DNA of 64,000 nt from Lentzea waywayandensis. GTDB taxonomy: Bacteria; Actinomycetota; Actinomycetes; Mycobacteriales; Pseudonocardiaceae. The notes beneath the pieces were generated by a model, which searched no databases, was not told the origin of the DNA, and worked only from the letters and a program-made list of their open reading frames with translations. Location: positions 310,001 to 374,000 of the forward strand of contig NZ_FOYL01000008.1 of assembly GCF_900115955.1 (NCBI RefSeq), in the 5' to 3' direction. Below are positions 9,053-19,698 of this stretch, one piece after another. The first letter of the stretch is position 1. The number at the start of each line of letters is the position of its first letter. The position numbers and the translations under genes were made by a program.

Positions 9053-11403
9053 GAGGTGTGCCGGCCCGCCCACACGGCGAGCTGAGCCCGTGAGCGCAGT
9101 CCGAGTTTCGAACGCGCGTGCGTGACGTGTCGGGCAACGGTGTGCGGTGAGATTCCGAGCCGTTGCCCGATCTGCCGGTTCGTCAGCCCCTCCGCCACCA
9201 GCGTCGCCACGTGCCGTTCGCGCGCGGAGATCGCGTCGTCGGACTCGGCGATCGGCTGCGCGGTCAGAGCGTAGGAAACGGCCTGTGCCAACGACATCCG
9301 CTCGCCCGTCGACTCGGCGGCCCGCAGCCGGGCTGCGGTGATCCGGTCGCGGCAGACGGCGCGCGCGTCGTCCAGCAGGTCCTGCCAGTACGGCTCGGCG
9401 CGGAACGCGTAGCGGGTGCGGACGACGGAGGCCGAGGTCAGCAGCGAGAGCGCGCGTTCGTCGTCCGAACCCACGCCGACCAGCCCGAGCGCCAGCCCCT
9501 CCAGGTCGTAGAACTGGTCCATGGGGTGCTCGGACCCCACCTCCAGGCTTTCCCGGAACAGGTCGACGGCCTCCGGAAAGCTCTTGCGCGCCAACGCGAT
9601 CGCACCCGCGCTGTGCAGGATCGGGTTCAGCATGTGCGGCAGGCCGATCAACCGGGTCAGCGTCAACGCCTCGCGCACCAGCGGCGCCGCCCGGTCCGCG
9701 GAGCCGTGCTGGAGCAACGTCCAGCCGTAGGAGTTCAGCAGGATGGCGCGCGCGAGCTGGTCGTCCGAGTCGCGCAGCAGCACTGCGGCCTCGTCGAACA
9801 GCTGCCAGGCCACCGCGGGATCACCGGTGTGGGCCTCGGCGGAGGCGAGCACCTCCAGCGCGCGGGCCGTCGTGCCGGGACGGCAGGCGTCGGCGCGTTC
9901 GATGGCCAGGGACTCCTCGGCGAACTTGCGGGTCACGTGCCAGCCGCCGCGCACCCGGTGGTGCATCGCGGCCAGCACCGCGAGAACGCTGCGGTAGGCC
10001 TGCGGCATCGGCCGGGTCAGCGCCTGGTGCAGCAGTTCGGTGGGGGCGCCGCGCGGGCCGCGCGGGGTCGAGGTCCAGGCCGTGGCGACGATCGTGAGGG
10101 CGTGCCGCGCCCAGTCGCCGGTGTCCGCCGTCCTGGCCACGGCCAGTTCGAGCAGACCCACGTTGCGGTCCAGGCGCAGCACGACCGGAGGCGACGGGAA
10201 GAACGACGAGATCTCCGGCTCCACGATCGAACACACCCACTCGACCACACGGTCCGCCACGAGCGAGAGGTCGCCGTGCGCGATAGCGCGCTCATGGCAG
10301 TAGAGGCGCACCGATTCGAGCTGACGGAACGTCGTGTGGCCACCGACCCTTTCCGCGACCAGCAGCGACTTCTGTTCGAGGCCGGTCAGCAGTTCCAGGG
10401 CGTCGGGAACACCGCAGACCGCGCTCGCCACCCCGAGGTCGAACGGCACCCCCAGCACCGCGAGCCGCCGCGAGGCCGCCTGCTCCTCCTCGGACAGCAG
10501 GTCGTAGCTCCAGCCGATCGCGGCCCGCAGCGTGCGGTGCCGGTCGTCGGCGGCGCGCGGCCCGCCGGTCAGCAACGCGAGGCGGTCGCCCAAGCGGGCA
10601 AGGATGTCGGCGGGGGACAGCACGGTGATGCGCCGCGCGGCCAGTTCGATGGCCAGCGGCATGCCGTCCAGCGACCGGCACACGGCGACGACATCGGCGA
10701 CGTTCGACGAATCCACCTCGAACGAGCGGTCCACCGACACGGCACGATCGCGGAAAAGCACCACCGCGTCGTAACGCAGGGCTTCGGCGAGGTCGCAGTC
10801 CGCGGGCGGCAGCTCCAGCTCGCCGACCGCGAAAACTTGTTCCCCGGCAAGGCGAAGAGGCTCCCGCGACGTCACCAGCACGCGCAGCCGCGGGCAGCAG
10901 GCCAGGAACTCCGACACGACGTCGCCGACGTCGAGCAGCAGGTGCTCGCAGTTGTCGAGCACGAGCAACGGCCGCCGGTGCTGCTCGATCTCGGCGATCA
11001 CGGCGTCGCGCACCGACCGGTTCGGCAACGGGTGCGCGCCGACCGCGTGGTAGATCGCCTGGACGGCGTCGGACGCGGGCGCCAGCGCCGCCCACCACGT
11101 CTGGTCGGCGCGTCTGCTCACGTGCTGGACGGCGAGCCTGGTCTTGCCCGCGCCCGCCGGGCCGACCAGCGAGACGAGCCGGTCCGTGCCGAGGCGCGCC
11201 AGCGCGGCCAGTTCCTCGCGGCGGCCCACGAAGGTGTCGAGCGGTGCCGGCAGCGCGGTGTCATGCGGGGAGTCGTCGCGTGCCGAGCTGCGTTCGCGGT
11301 ACGCGCGTTGACGGCAGGCGTTGGAGCAGTAGCGTCGGCCCGCGACCGCTTCGGTGAGCGGGTTTCCACATGTCACGCAGGCGGCATTGGCCGTCATGAC
11401 CAT
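9049..11403 (-). CDS. LuxR-type regulator with N-terminal zinc finger and AfsR/MalT-like NTPase
   Basis: 784 residues. The N-terminus carries a small Cys4 finger (Cys9, Cys12, Cys26, Cys30; CVTCG and [11 protein letters not shown]). An STAND-type NTPase follows with P-loop GPAGAGKT (81-88), Walker [12 protein letters not shown] and the [11 protein letters not shown] sensor region. A helical TPR-like part leads to a LuxR-type HTH at about residues 718-784 ([20 protein letters not shown]). Such proteins switch on transcription after ligand binding and ATP-driven oligomerisation. No Shine-Dalgarno is seen before 11403, so leaderless translation or a start at 11397 is possible. It is inserted between whiA and gap. 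Confidence 0.88.
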   Translation of the reverse strand: MVMTANAACVTCGNPLTEAVAGRRYCSNACRQRAYRERSSARDDSPHDTALPAPLDTFVGRREELAALARLGTDRLVSLVGPAGAGKTRLAVQHVSRRADQTWWAALAPASDAVQAIYHAVGAHPLPNRSVRDAVIAEIEQHRRPLLVLDNCEHLLLDVGDVVSEFLACCPRLRVLVTSREPLRLAGEQVFAVGELELPPADCDLAEALRYDAVVLFRDRAVSVDRSFEVDSSNVADVVAVCRSLDGMPLAIELAARRITVLSPADILARLGDRLALLTGGPRAADDRHRTLRAAIGWSYDLLSEEEQAASRRLAVLGVPFDLGVASAVCGVPDALELLTGLEQKSLLVAERVGGHTTFRQLESVRLYCHERAIAHGDLSLVADRVVEWVCSIVEPEISSFFPSPPVVLRLDRNVGLLELAVARTADTGDWARHALTIVATAWTSTPRGPRGAPTELLHQALTRPMPQAYRSVLAVLAAMHHRVRGGWHVTRKFAEESLAIERADACRPGTTARALEVLASAEAHTGDPAVAWQLFDEAAVLLRDSDDQLARAILLNSYGWTLLQHGSADRAAPLVREALTLTRLIGLPHMLNPILHSAGAIALARKSFPEAVDLFRESLEVGSEHPMDQFYDLEGLALGLVGVGSDDERALSLLTSASVVRTRYAFRAEPYWQDLLDDARAVCRDRITAARLRAAESTGERMSLAQAVSYALTAQPIAESDDAISARERHVATLVAEGLTNRQIGQRLGISPHTVARHVTHARSKLGLRSRAQLAVWAGRHTS

Positions 11404-11452
11404 TGACCGTACCGGCGCGTAACGGTCCGTAACACCCGCTGTTTCGGGGTAT

Positions 11453-11466
11453 TGAAGGGTCCTTCA
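11453..11466. promoter_or_regulatory. short inverted repeat upstream of small protein gene
   Basis: TGAAGG at 11453-11458 and CCTTCA at 11461-11466 are perfect inverted arms around GT. A further CCCTTCA copy of the right arm ends at the start codon at 11488. It lies in the 84-bp divergent gap between the LuxR-type regulator and the 72-residue gene, so it could be an operator; with short arms this remains tentative. Confidence 0.35.
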
Positions 11467-11487
11467 GAGGGTGGACAGGATCCCTTC

Positions 11488-12826
<1,339 letters not shown>

Positions 12827-12843
12827 GCAGGGGCGAACAGTCA

Positions 12844-14037
12844 GTGAAGACTCTCAGCGACCTGCTCGCCGAGGGTGTCGCGGGTCGGCGCGTCCTGGTG
12901 CGCGCCGACCTGAACGTCCCCCTCGATGGCGACAAGATCACCGACGACGGCCGCGTGCGCGCGTCGGTTCCGACGATCAAGGCACTCGCCGACGCGGGTG
13001 CCCGCGTGATCGTCACCGCTCACCTCGGCCGCCCCAAGGGCGAGCCGGACCCCAAGTTCTCCCTGGCGCCGGCCGCCGCTCGCCTCGGTGAGCTGCTCGG
13101 CACCGAGGTCGCGCTCGCGAGCGACCTGGTCGGCCCGTCCGCCGCCTCCGTGGTCGGCGCGCTCACCGACGGTGGCGTCGTGATGCTGGAGAACGTCCGC
13201 TTCGACGCCCGTGAGACCTCGAAGGACGACGCGGAGCGCGCGGCACTCGCCGGCGAGCTCGCGGCCTTCGCGGACGCGTTCGTGTCCGACGGCTTCGGTG
13301 TCGTGCACCGCAAGCAGGCCTCGGTCTACGACGTGGCGCAGAAGCTGCCCGCGTACGTCGGCGGTCTCGTCGAGGCCGAGCTCAAGGTGCTCAAGAAGCT
13401 CACCGACGACCTGGAGCGCCCGTACGTCGTGGTGCTCGGCGGCGCGAAGGTGTCCGACAAGCTCGGCGTCATCGCGAACCTGCTGGCCAAGGTCGACCGG
13501 CTGCTCATCGGCGGCGGCATGGCGTACACGTTCCTCAAGGCCCAGGGCCACGAGGTCGGCACGTCGCTGCTCCAGGAAGACCAGCTCGACCAGGTCAAGG
13601 GCTTCCTCGAAGAGGCCGACAAGCGCGGCGTCGAGCTCGTGCTGCCGGTCGACGTGCTGGTCACGGCCGAGTTCGGCAACGTCGAGCACGACGTCGTCGG
13701 CACCGACTCGATCCCCGCCGGCAAGATGGGCCTCGACATCGGCCCGAAGTCGCGCGAGCTGTTCGCGTCGAAGCTCGCCGACGCCAAGACCGTGTTCTGG
13801 AACGGCCCGATGGGCGTCTTCGAGATCGAGACCTACGCCGGTGGCACGCGTGCCGTCGCGGAGGCCCTGGTCAAGTCCGAGGCGTTCACCGTCGTCGGTG
13901 GCGGTGACTCGGCGGCCGCGGTGCGTGCGCTGGGTCTGCCCGAGGACGGCTTCTCGCACATCTCCACCGGTGGTGGCGCGTCCTTGGAGTTCCTCGAGGG
14001 CAAGGACCTCCCCGGCATCAGCGTTTTGGAGTCCTGA
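12844..14037 (+). CDS. pgk: phosphoglycerate kinase
   Basis: 397 residues from a GTG. It transfers the acyl phosphate of 1,3-bisphosphoglycerate to ADP. Substrate-binding [11 protein letters not shown] and the HLGRPKGE motif lie in the N-terminal domain; [12 protein letters not shown] marks the hinge; the nucleotide-binding WNGPMGVFE and [14 protein letters not shown] are in the C-terminal domain. It sits between gap and tpiA, whose ATG overlaps its stop (TGATG), giving a tightly coupled triose-phosphate operon. Confidence 0.98.
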   Translation: MKTLSDLLAEGVAGRRVLVRADLNVPLDGDKITDDGRVRASVPTIKALADAGARVIVTAHLGRPKGEPDPKFSLAPAAARLGELLGTEVALASDLVGPSAASVVGALTDGGVVMLENVRFDARETSKDDAERAALAGELAAFADAFVSDGFGVVHRKQASVYDVAQKLPAYVGGLVEAELKVLKKLTDDLERPYVVVLGGAKVSDKLGVIANLLAKVDRLLIGGGMAYTFLKAQGHEVGTSLLQEDQLDQVKGFLEEADKRGVELVLPVDVLVTAEFGNVEHDVVGTDSIPAGKMGLDIGPKSRELFASKLADAKTVFWNGPMGVFEIETYAGGTRAVAEALVKSEAFTVVGGGDSAAAVRALGLPEDGFSHISTGGGASLEFLEGKDLPGISVLES

Positions 14038-14825
14038 TGGCAGCCCGGCTCCCGCTCATCGCGGGCAACTGGAAGATGAACCTCAACCACCTCGAGGCGA
14101 TCGGTCTCGTGCAGAAGATCGCCTTCTCCCTCCCGGAGAAGTACTTCGCCAAGGTCGAGGTGGCCGTTCTTCCCCCGTTCGTCGACATCCGCAGCATCCA
14201 GACGCTGGTCGACGGCGACAAGCTGCTGATCAAGTACGGCGCGCAGGACATCTCGCAGCACGACTCCGGTGCCTACACCGGTGAGGTCTCCGGCCCGATG
14301 ATCAAGAAGCTCGGCTGCCACTACGTGGTCGTCGGGCACTCCGAGCGGCGCGAGTACCACGGCGAGACGGACGCCATCGTCAACGCCAAGGTCAAGGCGG
14401 CGCTGAAGGTCGAGGTCACCCCGATCTTCTGCTTCGGCGAGAAGCTCGACGTCCGCGAGGCCAAGGGGCATCTGGAGCTGGTCCGCCAGCAGCTGGAGGA
14501 CGGCCTCAAGGGCTTCACGGCCGAGCAGGTCGCCAAGATCGTGTTCGCCTACGAGCCCGTCTGGGCCATCGGCACCGGTCGCACCGCCTCCTCCGCCGAC
14601 GCGCAGGAGGTGTGCTCGCTGGTCCGCTCGTTCGTCGCGGAGAAGTACGGCGAGGAGACCGCGGCCGTCGTGCGGGTGCTCTACGGCGGTTCGGTCAAGT
14701 CGTCGAACATCGGCGACCTGATCGGGCAGAAGGACATCGACGGCGCTCTCGTCGGCGGTGCCAGCCTTCAGGCCGACGAATTCACCAAGCTGTGCGCATT
14801 GGCCGCCGGCGGGCCTCTACCCTAA
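14037..14825 (+). CDS. tpiA: triosephosphate isomerase
   Basis: 262 residues. It interconverts dihydroxyacetone phosphate and glyceraldehyde 3-phosphate. The active site Lys is in AGNWKMN, the catalytic His in GHSERR, the catalytic Glu in [11 protein letters not shown], followed by the phosphate-binding loop and YGGSV. The ATG overlaps the pgk stop. A strong hairpin terminator follows 19 bases after the stop and closes the gap-pgk-tpiA operon. Confidence 0.98.
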   Translation: MAARLPLIAGNWKMNLNHLEAIGLVQKIAFSLPEKYFAKVEVAVLPPFVDIRSIQTLVDGDKLLIKYGAQDISQHDSGAYTGEVSGPMIKKLGCHYVVVGHSERREYHGETDAIVNAKVKAALKVEVTPIFCFGEKLDVREAKGHLELVRQQLEDGLKGFTAEQVAKIVFAYEPVWAIGTGRTASSADAQEVCSLVRSFVAEKYGEETAAVVRVLYGGSVKSSNIGDLIGQKDIDGALVGGASLQADEFTKLCALAAGGPLP

Positions 14826-14844
14826 GTTGATCCGGTGTCGTGGT

Positions 14845-14890
14845 GTCGGCCCCACGTCCTCATATCGGGCATATGGGGGCTGGGGCCGAC
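14845..14890 (+). terminator. hairpin terminator after gap-pgk-tpiA
   Basis: Outer arms GTCGGCCCCA (14845-14854) and TGGGGCCGAC (14881-14890) are exact reverse complements. An inner stem CATAT/ATATG surrounds a CGGGC loop. No T run follows, as is usual for high-GC actinobacterial terminators. Confidence 0.8.
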
Positions 14891-15031
14891 GCCGCGAGGT
14901 GCCCTGCTGAACGCCGGAAGCGACGGCTAAAGTGGGTTGCCACCGCACCCCATCCCTAATCCCACCGGTTGCACACGTTCGGCAGTCGAACAGGTACTCT
15001 ATGGCGTCGGCTGCCTGACAGCGAGGAAGAA

Positions 15032-15274
15032 ATGATCCTGTTCCTGCAGATCCTGTTGATCGTCTCCAGCTTGCTGCTGGTGCTGCTCGTGCTCTTGCAC
15101 CGCGGCCGTGGTGGCGGCCTTTCCTCGCTGTTCGGCGGCGGCATGCAGTCGAGTCTGTCCGGTTCCTCCGTGGTCGAGAAGAACCTCGATCGCCTGACGC
15201 TGTTCGTCGGCGCGATCTGGGTCATCGCCATCGTGGGCATCGGACTCCTGATCAAGCTGCCTCCGTCAGCCTGA
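15032..15274 (+). CDS. secG: preprotein translocase subunit SecG
   Basis: 80 residues with ATG at 15032 and GAGGAAG upstream. There are two transmembrane helices (about residues 2-22 and 54-75) separated by a Gly/Ser-rich loop containing the conserved GGGLSSLFGGG. SecG is an accessory part of the SecYEG channel that helps SecA-driven export. Its place directly after tpiA is conserved in actinobacteria. The long in-frame extension upstream to 14969 lacks a ribosome binding site. Confidence 0.94.
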   Translation: MILFLQILLIVSSLLLVLLVLLHRGRGGGLSSLFGGGMQSSLSGSSVVEKNLDRLTLFVGAIWVIAIVGIGLLIKLPPSA

Positions 15275-15340
15275 TCAACCGTTCAGCGGCAGAAGCCCTT
15301 CGGGGCTTGGAGTAACCACTTGGTGGGGGTGTAACGGTCG

Positions 15341-15685
15341 ATGTCCGGTGGTAACGCGATTCGCGGTACCCGCGTCGGCGCAGGCCCGATGGGCGAATCG
15401 GAACGCGGCGAGTCCGCGCCCCGTCGTCGGGTGTCGTACTGGTGCGCGAACGGTCACGAGTCCCGGCCTTCCTTCGCGGTCGAGGCGGAGGTCCCGGAGA
15501 GCTGGGACTGCCCGCGCTGCGGCCTGCCGGCAGGTCGTGACGAGCAGACGCCACCCGCGCCGCCGCGCAACGAGCCGTACAAGACGCACCTTGCGTACGT
15601 GAAGGAGCGGCGCTCCGACGCGGACGGTGAGGCGATCCTCGAAGAGGCTCTCGCCAAGCTGCGCCGCCAGCGCGAAGAGCCGTAA
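15341..15685 (+). CDS. rbpA: RNA polymerase-binding protein RbpA
   Basis: 114 residues. RbpA binds the principal sigma factor and RNA polymerase and stabilises open promoter complexes in actinobacteria. The start motif GGNAIRGTRVGAGPMGE is diagnostic. The central core has CANGH and CPRCGLPAG, the zinc-type ligands found in many members, followed by the basic linker and sigma-interacting helix EAILEEALAKLRRQR. It follows secG by 66 bases and ends at a perfect hairpin terminator. Confidence 0.95.
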   Translation: MSGGNAIRGTRVGAGPMGESERGESAPRRRVSYWCANGHESRPSFAVEAEVPESWDCPRCGLPAGRDEQTPPAPPRNEPYKTHLAYVKERRSDADGEAILEEALAKLRRQREEP

Positions 15686-15705
15686 GGCTCGGATCTTCGA
15701 ACAAT

Positions 15706-15745
15706 GCGAAAGGCCCCCTCATCCTGCGGAGAGGGGGCCTTTCGC
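15706..15745. terminator. bidirectional hairpin terminator
   Basis: Arms 15706-15720 and 15731-15745 form a perfect 15-bp G+C-rich stem with a 10-base loop. It lies between rbpA (plus strand, ends 15685) and the convergent gene ending at 15753, so it can serve both. Confidence 0.92.
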
Positions 15746-15752
15746 GTTTCTC

Positions 15753-16646
15753 TTATCGACGCAGTCCGGAGAACTGACGGCGCAGCATCGCGGCTCCGAC
15801 GAGCAGGAAGAACAACAGCACCACGAGCGTGCTGGTCGTGCCGCCGGACGAACTCGACAGCGTCACGTCCACGTTGCCCACGAGCACGATGCCGCACTCC
15901 GCGCGCACCTTGTGGCGGCCGGGCTCGATGCTCGCGAACTTCACCGGCGACCGGAAGGTGCCGTTCTCGTCCGCGGTCGTCTTGCCGACGTCCTGGCCCA
16001 GCGACTTCAGGGTCACGTTCGCGCCCTTGGGACAGCCCGTGCCGGTCGCGGTCAGGTCGTCGCCCGGCTGGATGTTCTCCTTGTCCAGGACGAGGACGCC
16101 GTCACCGGGGTTGGTCAGGGCGTCGGTGGACGAGGAGGGCGGCTGCGAGGACGACGACGGGGTGTCCGTGGTCGTGGTGGTCGTCGGAGGAGTCGTGGTC
16201 GTGACGACCGGCGGACGCGTCGTCACGGGCGGGTTGGTGACCGGCGGGTTCGTCACCGGCGGAACGGTGACGGGCGGCTTGGTCGTCGTGGTGACCGGGG
16301 GTGGCGGCACGATCACGCGCAACGCGGTGCCCGCGTTGCCGCACTTCGTGTTCGTCGACCGGGCCTCGAGCTTGTGGCTGCCCGCGGTGGTGCCCGCGGG
16401 CACGGTGGCCCCGACCGAGCCGCTGGAGGCCGAGCCCGCCGTCGCGATCTGGGTGCCGTCCAGCGTGAAGATGATGCTGACGGCACGACACGTAACGAAT
16501 CCGCCCCAGGAAATGGTCACGGGGCCGCCTGCTGTGGCAGGCTGCGGCGCCGCGGTCACACTGGGCGGCTGCTGGGCCGCGGCCGGTGTGGCGACCAGCA
16601 CCGTAACACCGGCCATCATGGCCACGAGTAAGCCTAAAGACCGCAT
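15753..16646 (-). CDS. secreted, membrane-anchored protein with Thr/Pro-rich stalk
   Basis: 297 residues. A Sec signal peptide (MRSLGLLVAMMAGV...AAAQ) is followed by an Ig-like or beta-sandwich domain with two cysteines, a Pro/Thr/Val-rich linker built of PPVTN-type repeats, a second beta domain, and a C-terminal membrane helix (about 270-288) with a basic tail, so it is anchored in the membrane facing out. GGGAGAGGGA precedes the ATG. It is divergent from the membrane protein at 16681, which in turn is coupled to a Ser/Thr kinase. The start of the two genes is 34 bases apart, so they likely share a regulatory region. Function unknown. Confidence 0.8.
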   Translation of the reverse strand: MRSLGLLVAMMAGVTVLVATPAAAQQPPSVTAAPQPATAGGPVTISWGGFVTCRAVSIIFTLDGTQIATAGSASSGSVGATVPAGTTAGSHKLEARSTNTKCGNAGTALRVIVPPPPVTTTTKPPVTVPPVTNPPVTNPPVTTRPPVVTTTTPPTTTTTTDTPSSSSQPPSSSTDALTNPGDGVLVLDKENIQPGDDLTATGTGCPKGANVTLKSLGQDVGKTTADENGTFRSPVKFASIEPGRHKVRAECGIVLVGNVDVTLSSSSGGTTSTLVVLLFFLLVGAAMLRRQFSGLRR

Positions 16647-16680
16647 TCCCTCTCCCCGGATCAGAACCTAAGGTGCGCTA

Positions 16681-17445
16681 GTGAGACGTCGCATGGCCGG
16701 TGCAGGTTTACTGCTGTGGTGCGGAATTATGCTGCTTCCCTCAGCGGCCTTCGCACAGGACGGGTCTGTGATCCTCGAGGCCGATGTGGACGGTAGGCCG
16801 GTTGGAGTAGGGAATCTCGTCCTGGACCCCTCGCAGACCGCCAAGGTCTCCGTCACGGTCCGCAACAACACGACCACGGTGCAGCGCGTGAAGACGGTCC
16901 GAATCAGCGGCACGGCGCTGGCGTTGACCTTCTTTTCTTATGACACAACGGTTCCGTTCGACGTGCCGGCGAAGTCCTCGGAGACCCGCTCGTTCCCGCT
17001 GGAGCCCACCGACCTCGGCTCGCAGGCGATTGGTCTCCTTCCGGTCACAGTTGAGGTCATCGACGTCCAGAGGGAGAGCATCGCGTCCGTCGAGACGACC
17101 GGAGACGTCAAGGGCTCGCTCTGGTCGGTCTACGGGGCGTTCGGTCTGGGCGTGCTCGTGCTGACCGGGTTGTCGTGGGCGGGGGCGTTGATCGCGCTGG
17201 CCCGCCGGCGCCTGCCTCCGAACCGGTGGCAGCGGGCCATGCGGTTCCTGCCCGCCGGGATCGGGACCGGGCTGGTCGCGGTGATCTCGTTGTCGGTGCT
17301 GCGGCTGGTGGCTCCGTCGCCCACGGCCGAGATCCCGTTCATCGTCGGCGCCGCCGCGGCGGCGTTCGTGCTCGGCTATCTGACGCCGCATCCTGGTGAG
17401 CGGCGGGATCCGTCCGATGTGGATACCGTGAGGATTCAACGGTGA
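16681..17445 (+). CDS. secreted/membrane protein with extracytoplasmic beta domain and three membrane helices
   Basis: 254 residues from GTG 16681. A signal peptide (about residues 1-25, ending SAAFA) leads to a beta-rich extracellular part with NNTTT and FPLEPTDLG, similar in type to COG1470-like adhesion domains, then membrane helices near 144-168, 185-205 and 215-232. Its GTGA overlap with the kinase at 17442 indicates co-translation. The likely role is an outside sensor or partner of that kinase (inference). It is divergent from the stalked protein at 15753-16646. Confidence 0.75.
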   Translation: MRRRMAGAGLLLWCGIMLLPSAAFAQDGSVILEADVDGRPVGVGNLVLDPSQTAKVSVTVRNNTTTVQRVKTVRISGTALALTFFSYDTTVPFDVPAKSSETRSFPLEPTDLGSQAIGLLPVTVEVIDVQRESIASVETTGDVKGSLWSVYGAFGLGVLVLTGLSWAGALIALARRRLPPNRWQRAMRFLPAGIGTGLVAVISLSVLRLVAPSPTAEIPFIVGAAAAAFVLGYLTPHPGERRDPSDVDTVRIQR

Positions 17446-19052
17446 TTCAGTCCAGTGTGGTCGCCGCGCTGCCGCAGTACGCCGTCGGTGAGCAGATCGG
17501 CGAGGGCGGCATGGGTGTCGTCTACGGCGGTGTGCACCGTCAGCTGGGGCGTCCCGTGGCGATCAAACGGCTGCCGCACGCGGTAGCCGAAGACCCGCGG
17601 ATGAGCGAGCGCTTCGAGCACGAGGCGCGGTTGCTGGCCCGCCTCGACCACCCGCACATCGTGCCCGTCTACGACTACGTGCGGCAGCAGGGCGAGCACC
17701 TGCTGGTGATGGAACGGCTCGACGGCGGCACCGTCTGGTCGCGGTTCTCCGGCGACGGCCTGACCGCGCAGCAGTCGTGCGGGATCGTGCTGGCGGCGTT
17801 GTCCGGTCTGCACGCGGCGCACGAGGCCGGGGTGCTGCACCTCGACGTGAAGCCCAAGAACCTGCTCTTCACCTCGAACGGCGTGGTGAAGGTGGCGGAC
17901 TTCGGCATCTCCCAGGTGGTGTCGGAGGGCGCGACGCTCGTGACGCACGGTGGCGCGGTGCTCGGCACGCCCGCGTACATCGCGCCGGAGCAGGCGATGG
18001 GCAACGCGCTGTCGCCCGCGGCCGACGTCTACGCGACCGGCACGATGCTCTACGAACTGCTGTGCGGCGACCTGCCGTTCGAACGTGGCGGCGGCCCGAT
18101 CGCGATGATCCAGAAGCGGGTGTTCCAGGAGCCGCGGCCGGTGCCGAGGGTGCCGGAACCCCTTGCGGGCGTGGTGATGCGCAGCATCGCGCGGGAGCCG
18201 GACGCGCGGTATCGCAACGCCGAGACGTTCGCGATCGACCTGGCGAGCGCGGCGGGCCACCTGTTCGGTCCGGACTGGCTCGTGCGCCTGGGCATGCCCG
18301 TGCACCTCGCACCGCAGGTGTCGTCGTCCTCCACGCGTCCATCGCTGCGGCCCGTGCCCGAACGCGACACGGTCACGCTCACGGGGCAGCGGATCCGGGC
18401 CACGCTGGTCGACCCGGTCCCCGCCGCGCGGCTGAGCGGCAGCAGCACGCTGGTGCCGGCCTCGGAGGTGATCAGGCCGCCGTCGAAGCCGTGGGCATTG
18501 TGGCTGGTCGCAGTCCTTGCGTTGATCGCGATGGCCGTCGTGCCGTTCGTGGCGACCGGCAACCCGCCTGCCACGATCATCGAGTTGGACCTGGCCGATC
18601 CCGTGAAGGTCGAGGGCACGCGTCTCGTCGTGACGGCGGCCGGCATCCCGCTCGCGGACGTGCCCGAGCGCACGCCGGAGGGCTTCGTGCTGCCGGGCGC
18701 GGCACGGTGGATCATCGGCGGCGTCGTGACGGCTCAGGTCGACGACCAGCCGCCGTTCCTGCTGAAGTCCAGCCAGACGCCGTGGCTGAGCCTGATGGGC
18801 ACGGGCTCGGCGTTGTTGCTGCTCTTCACGTTCGCGTACCTGGAGTCGAACCTGCGGGCGTTGCGGCGGCGGCAGACCGGTGTGGCGGCGGTGATCGCGT
18901 CCGTGCCGCTCGGACTTGGACTCGGCCTGTCCGTGTGGCTGCTGGTGTCCGTGCTGCTGGAGCACGAGCCGACGATGCCGATCGCGCTCACGTGCGGTGT
19001 GCTCGGCGCGGCTGCGGCACTGAGCGCGTCGCTCGCCTCTAAACCCGCCTGA
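17442..19052 (+). CDS. Ser/Thr protein kinase (Hanks type) with four-helix membrane region
   Basis: 536 residues. The kinase domain covers about residues 13-270: glycine loop IGEGGMGVVYGG, Lys in VAIKRL, catalytic loop HLDVKPKN (around residue 132), DFG, and GTPAYIAPEQ. The usual HRD Arg is Leu, so it is a non-RD kinase, while Asp, Lys and Asn needed for catalysis remain. A membrane helix near 348-368 is followed by an extracellular beta segment of about 85 residues and three more helices, unlike the PASTA tail of PknB. It is translationally coupled to the membrane protein upstream. Targets are not apparent. Confidence 0.9.
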   Translation: MIQSSVVAALPQYAVGEQIGEGGMGVVYGGVHRQLGRPVAIKRLPHAVAEDPRMSERFEHEARLLARLDHPHIVPVYDYVRQQGEHLLVMERLDGGTVWSRFSGDGLTAQQSCGIVLAALSGLHAAHEAGVLHLDVKPKNLLFTSNGVVKVADFGISQVVSEGATLVTHGGAVLGTPAYIAPEQAMGNALSPAADVYATGTMLYELLCGDLPFERGGGPIAMIQKRVFQEPRPVPRVPEPLAGVVMRSIAREPDARYRNAETFAIDLASAAGHLFGPDWLVRLGMPVHLAPQVSSSSTRPSLRPVPERDTVTLTGQRIRATLVDPVPAARLSGSSTLVPASEVIRPPSKPWALWLVAVLALIAMAVVPFVATGNPPATIIELDLADPVKVEGTRLVVTAAGIPLADVPERTPEGFVLPGAARWIIGGVVTAQVDDQPPFLLKSSQTPWLSLMGTGSALLLLFTFAYLESNLRALRRRQTGVAAVIASVPLGLGLGLSVWLLVSVLLEHEPTMPIALTCGVLGAAAALSASLASKPA

Positions 19053-19659
19053 CCGCCAGTTCGAACAGGTCCGCGAGCTCCCTCGCGTACGCGGAGACGT
19101 CGGTGTCCGGCCGGGCCATGAGCTCGGTCGGCGCCGCCTCCATCGCGGCGATGACCGACACGGCCATCACCCTGGGCGCGAACTCGCGCAGCTCGCCGCA
19201 CGCCTGACCCTCGCGGAACATCTCCTCCAGCTCGGTCAGCGTGCGCTCGTTCTGCTCCTCCGACCACGTCCGTGCGGCTTCGGCGTCCCGTGCGGCGGCG
19301 GCGATCTGGGAGATCGCGATGAGCTCCGCGGGGTGTTCGGCGCAGTAGTGCACGAAACCCTCGATGAGCGACCGCAGCGCCGCTACGTAGCCGTCGGCGC
19401 TCTCGGAGCGTGCGGTCAGTGCTCGGTCCATCGCGTCGTGCACGGTCAGCATGACCTGCTTCATCAGTTCCTCGCGCTTCGCGAAGTGGTACGTGATGAG
19501 CCCCGGGCTGATGCCCGCACGCTGCGCGATCTGCACGAACGACGCCTTCGCGTACCCGATCTCGGCGATCGTCGCGATGGTCGCGGCCACGATCTGACCG
19601 CGCCGGGCGTCCTCGATGAAGCTGCGCTTCTGGCCGCCCGGCCGATTTTCTGGTTGCAT
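19039..19659 (-). CDS. TetR-family transcriptional regulator
   Basis: 206 residues starting at ATG 19659. The N-terminal HTH spans about residues 20-66 (IVAATIATIAEIGYAKASF and ISPGLITYHFAKREEL). The C-terminal ligand domain is helical. It is divergent from the secreted glycosidase-like gene at 19699, with a clear inverted-repeat operator between them, so it very likely represses itself and that gene. The frame is open far upstream, but the extension has no family similarity. The 3' end overlaps the kinase gene by 14 bases in the convergent direction. Confidence 0.93.
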   Translation of the reverse strand: MQPENRPGGQKRSFIEDARRGQIVAATIATIAEIGYAKASFVQIAQRAGISPGLITYHFAKREELMKQVMLTVHDAMDRALTARSESADGYVAALRSLIEGFVHYCAEHPAELIAISQIAAAARDAEAARTWSEEQNERTLTELEEMFREGQACGELREFAPRVMAVSVIAAMEAAPTELMARPDTDVSAYARELADLFELAVRRV

Positions 19660-19687
19660 GACTAGTAGCCTAGTTGAGTAACTAGTC
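19660..19687. promoter_or_regulatory. TetR operator, nested inverted repeats
   Basis: CTAGTT (19670-19675) and AACTAG (19680-19685) form a perfect inverted repeat with a 4-base centre. Outer arms GACTAGT (19660-19666) and ACTAGTC (19681-19687) form a second one. The site begins at the base after the TetR start codon and ends 11 bases before the divergent gene, so one bound dimer would block both transcripts. Confidence 0.8.
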
Positions 19688-19698
19688 GAGGGGGAATG

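Noticed and set aside
16170-16290. short repeats that could suggest a CRISPR array
   Set aside because: They are in-frame Thr/Pro-rich linker codons of the stalked surface protein; there are no unique spacers.
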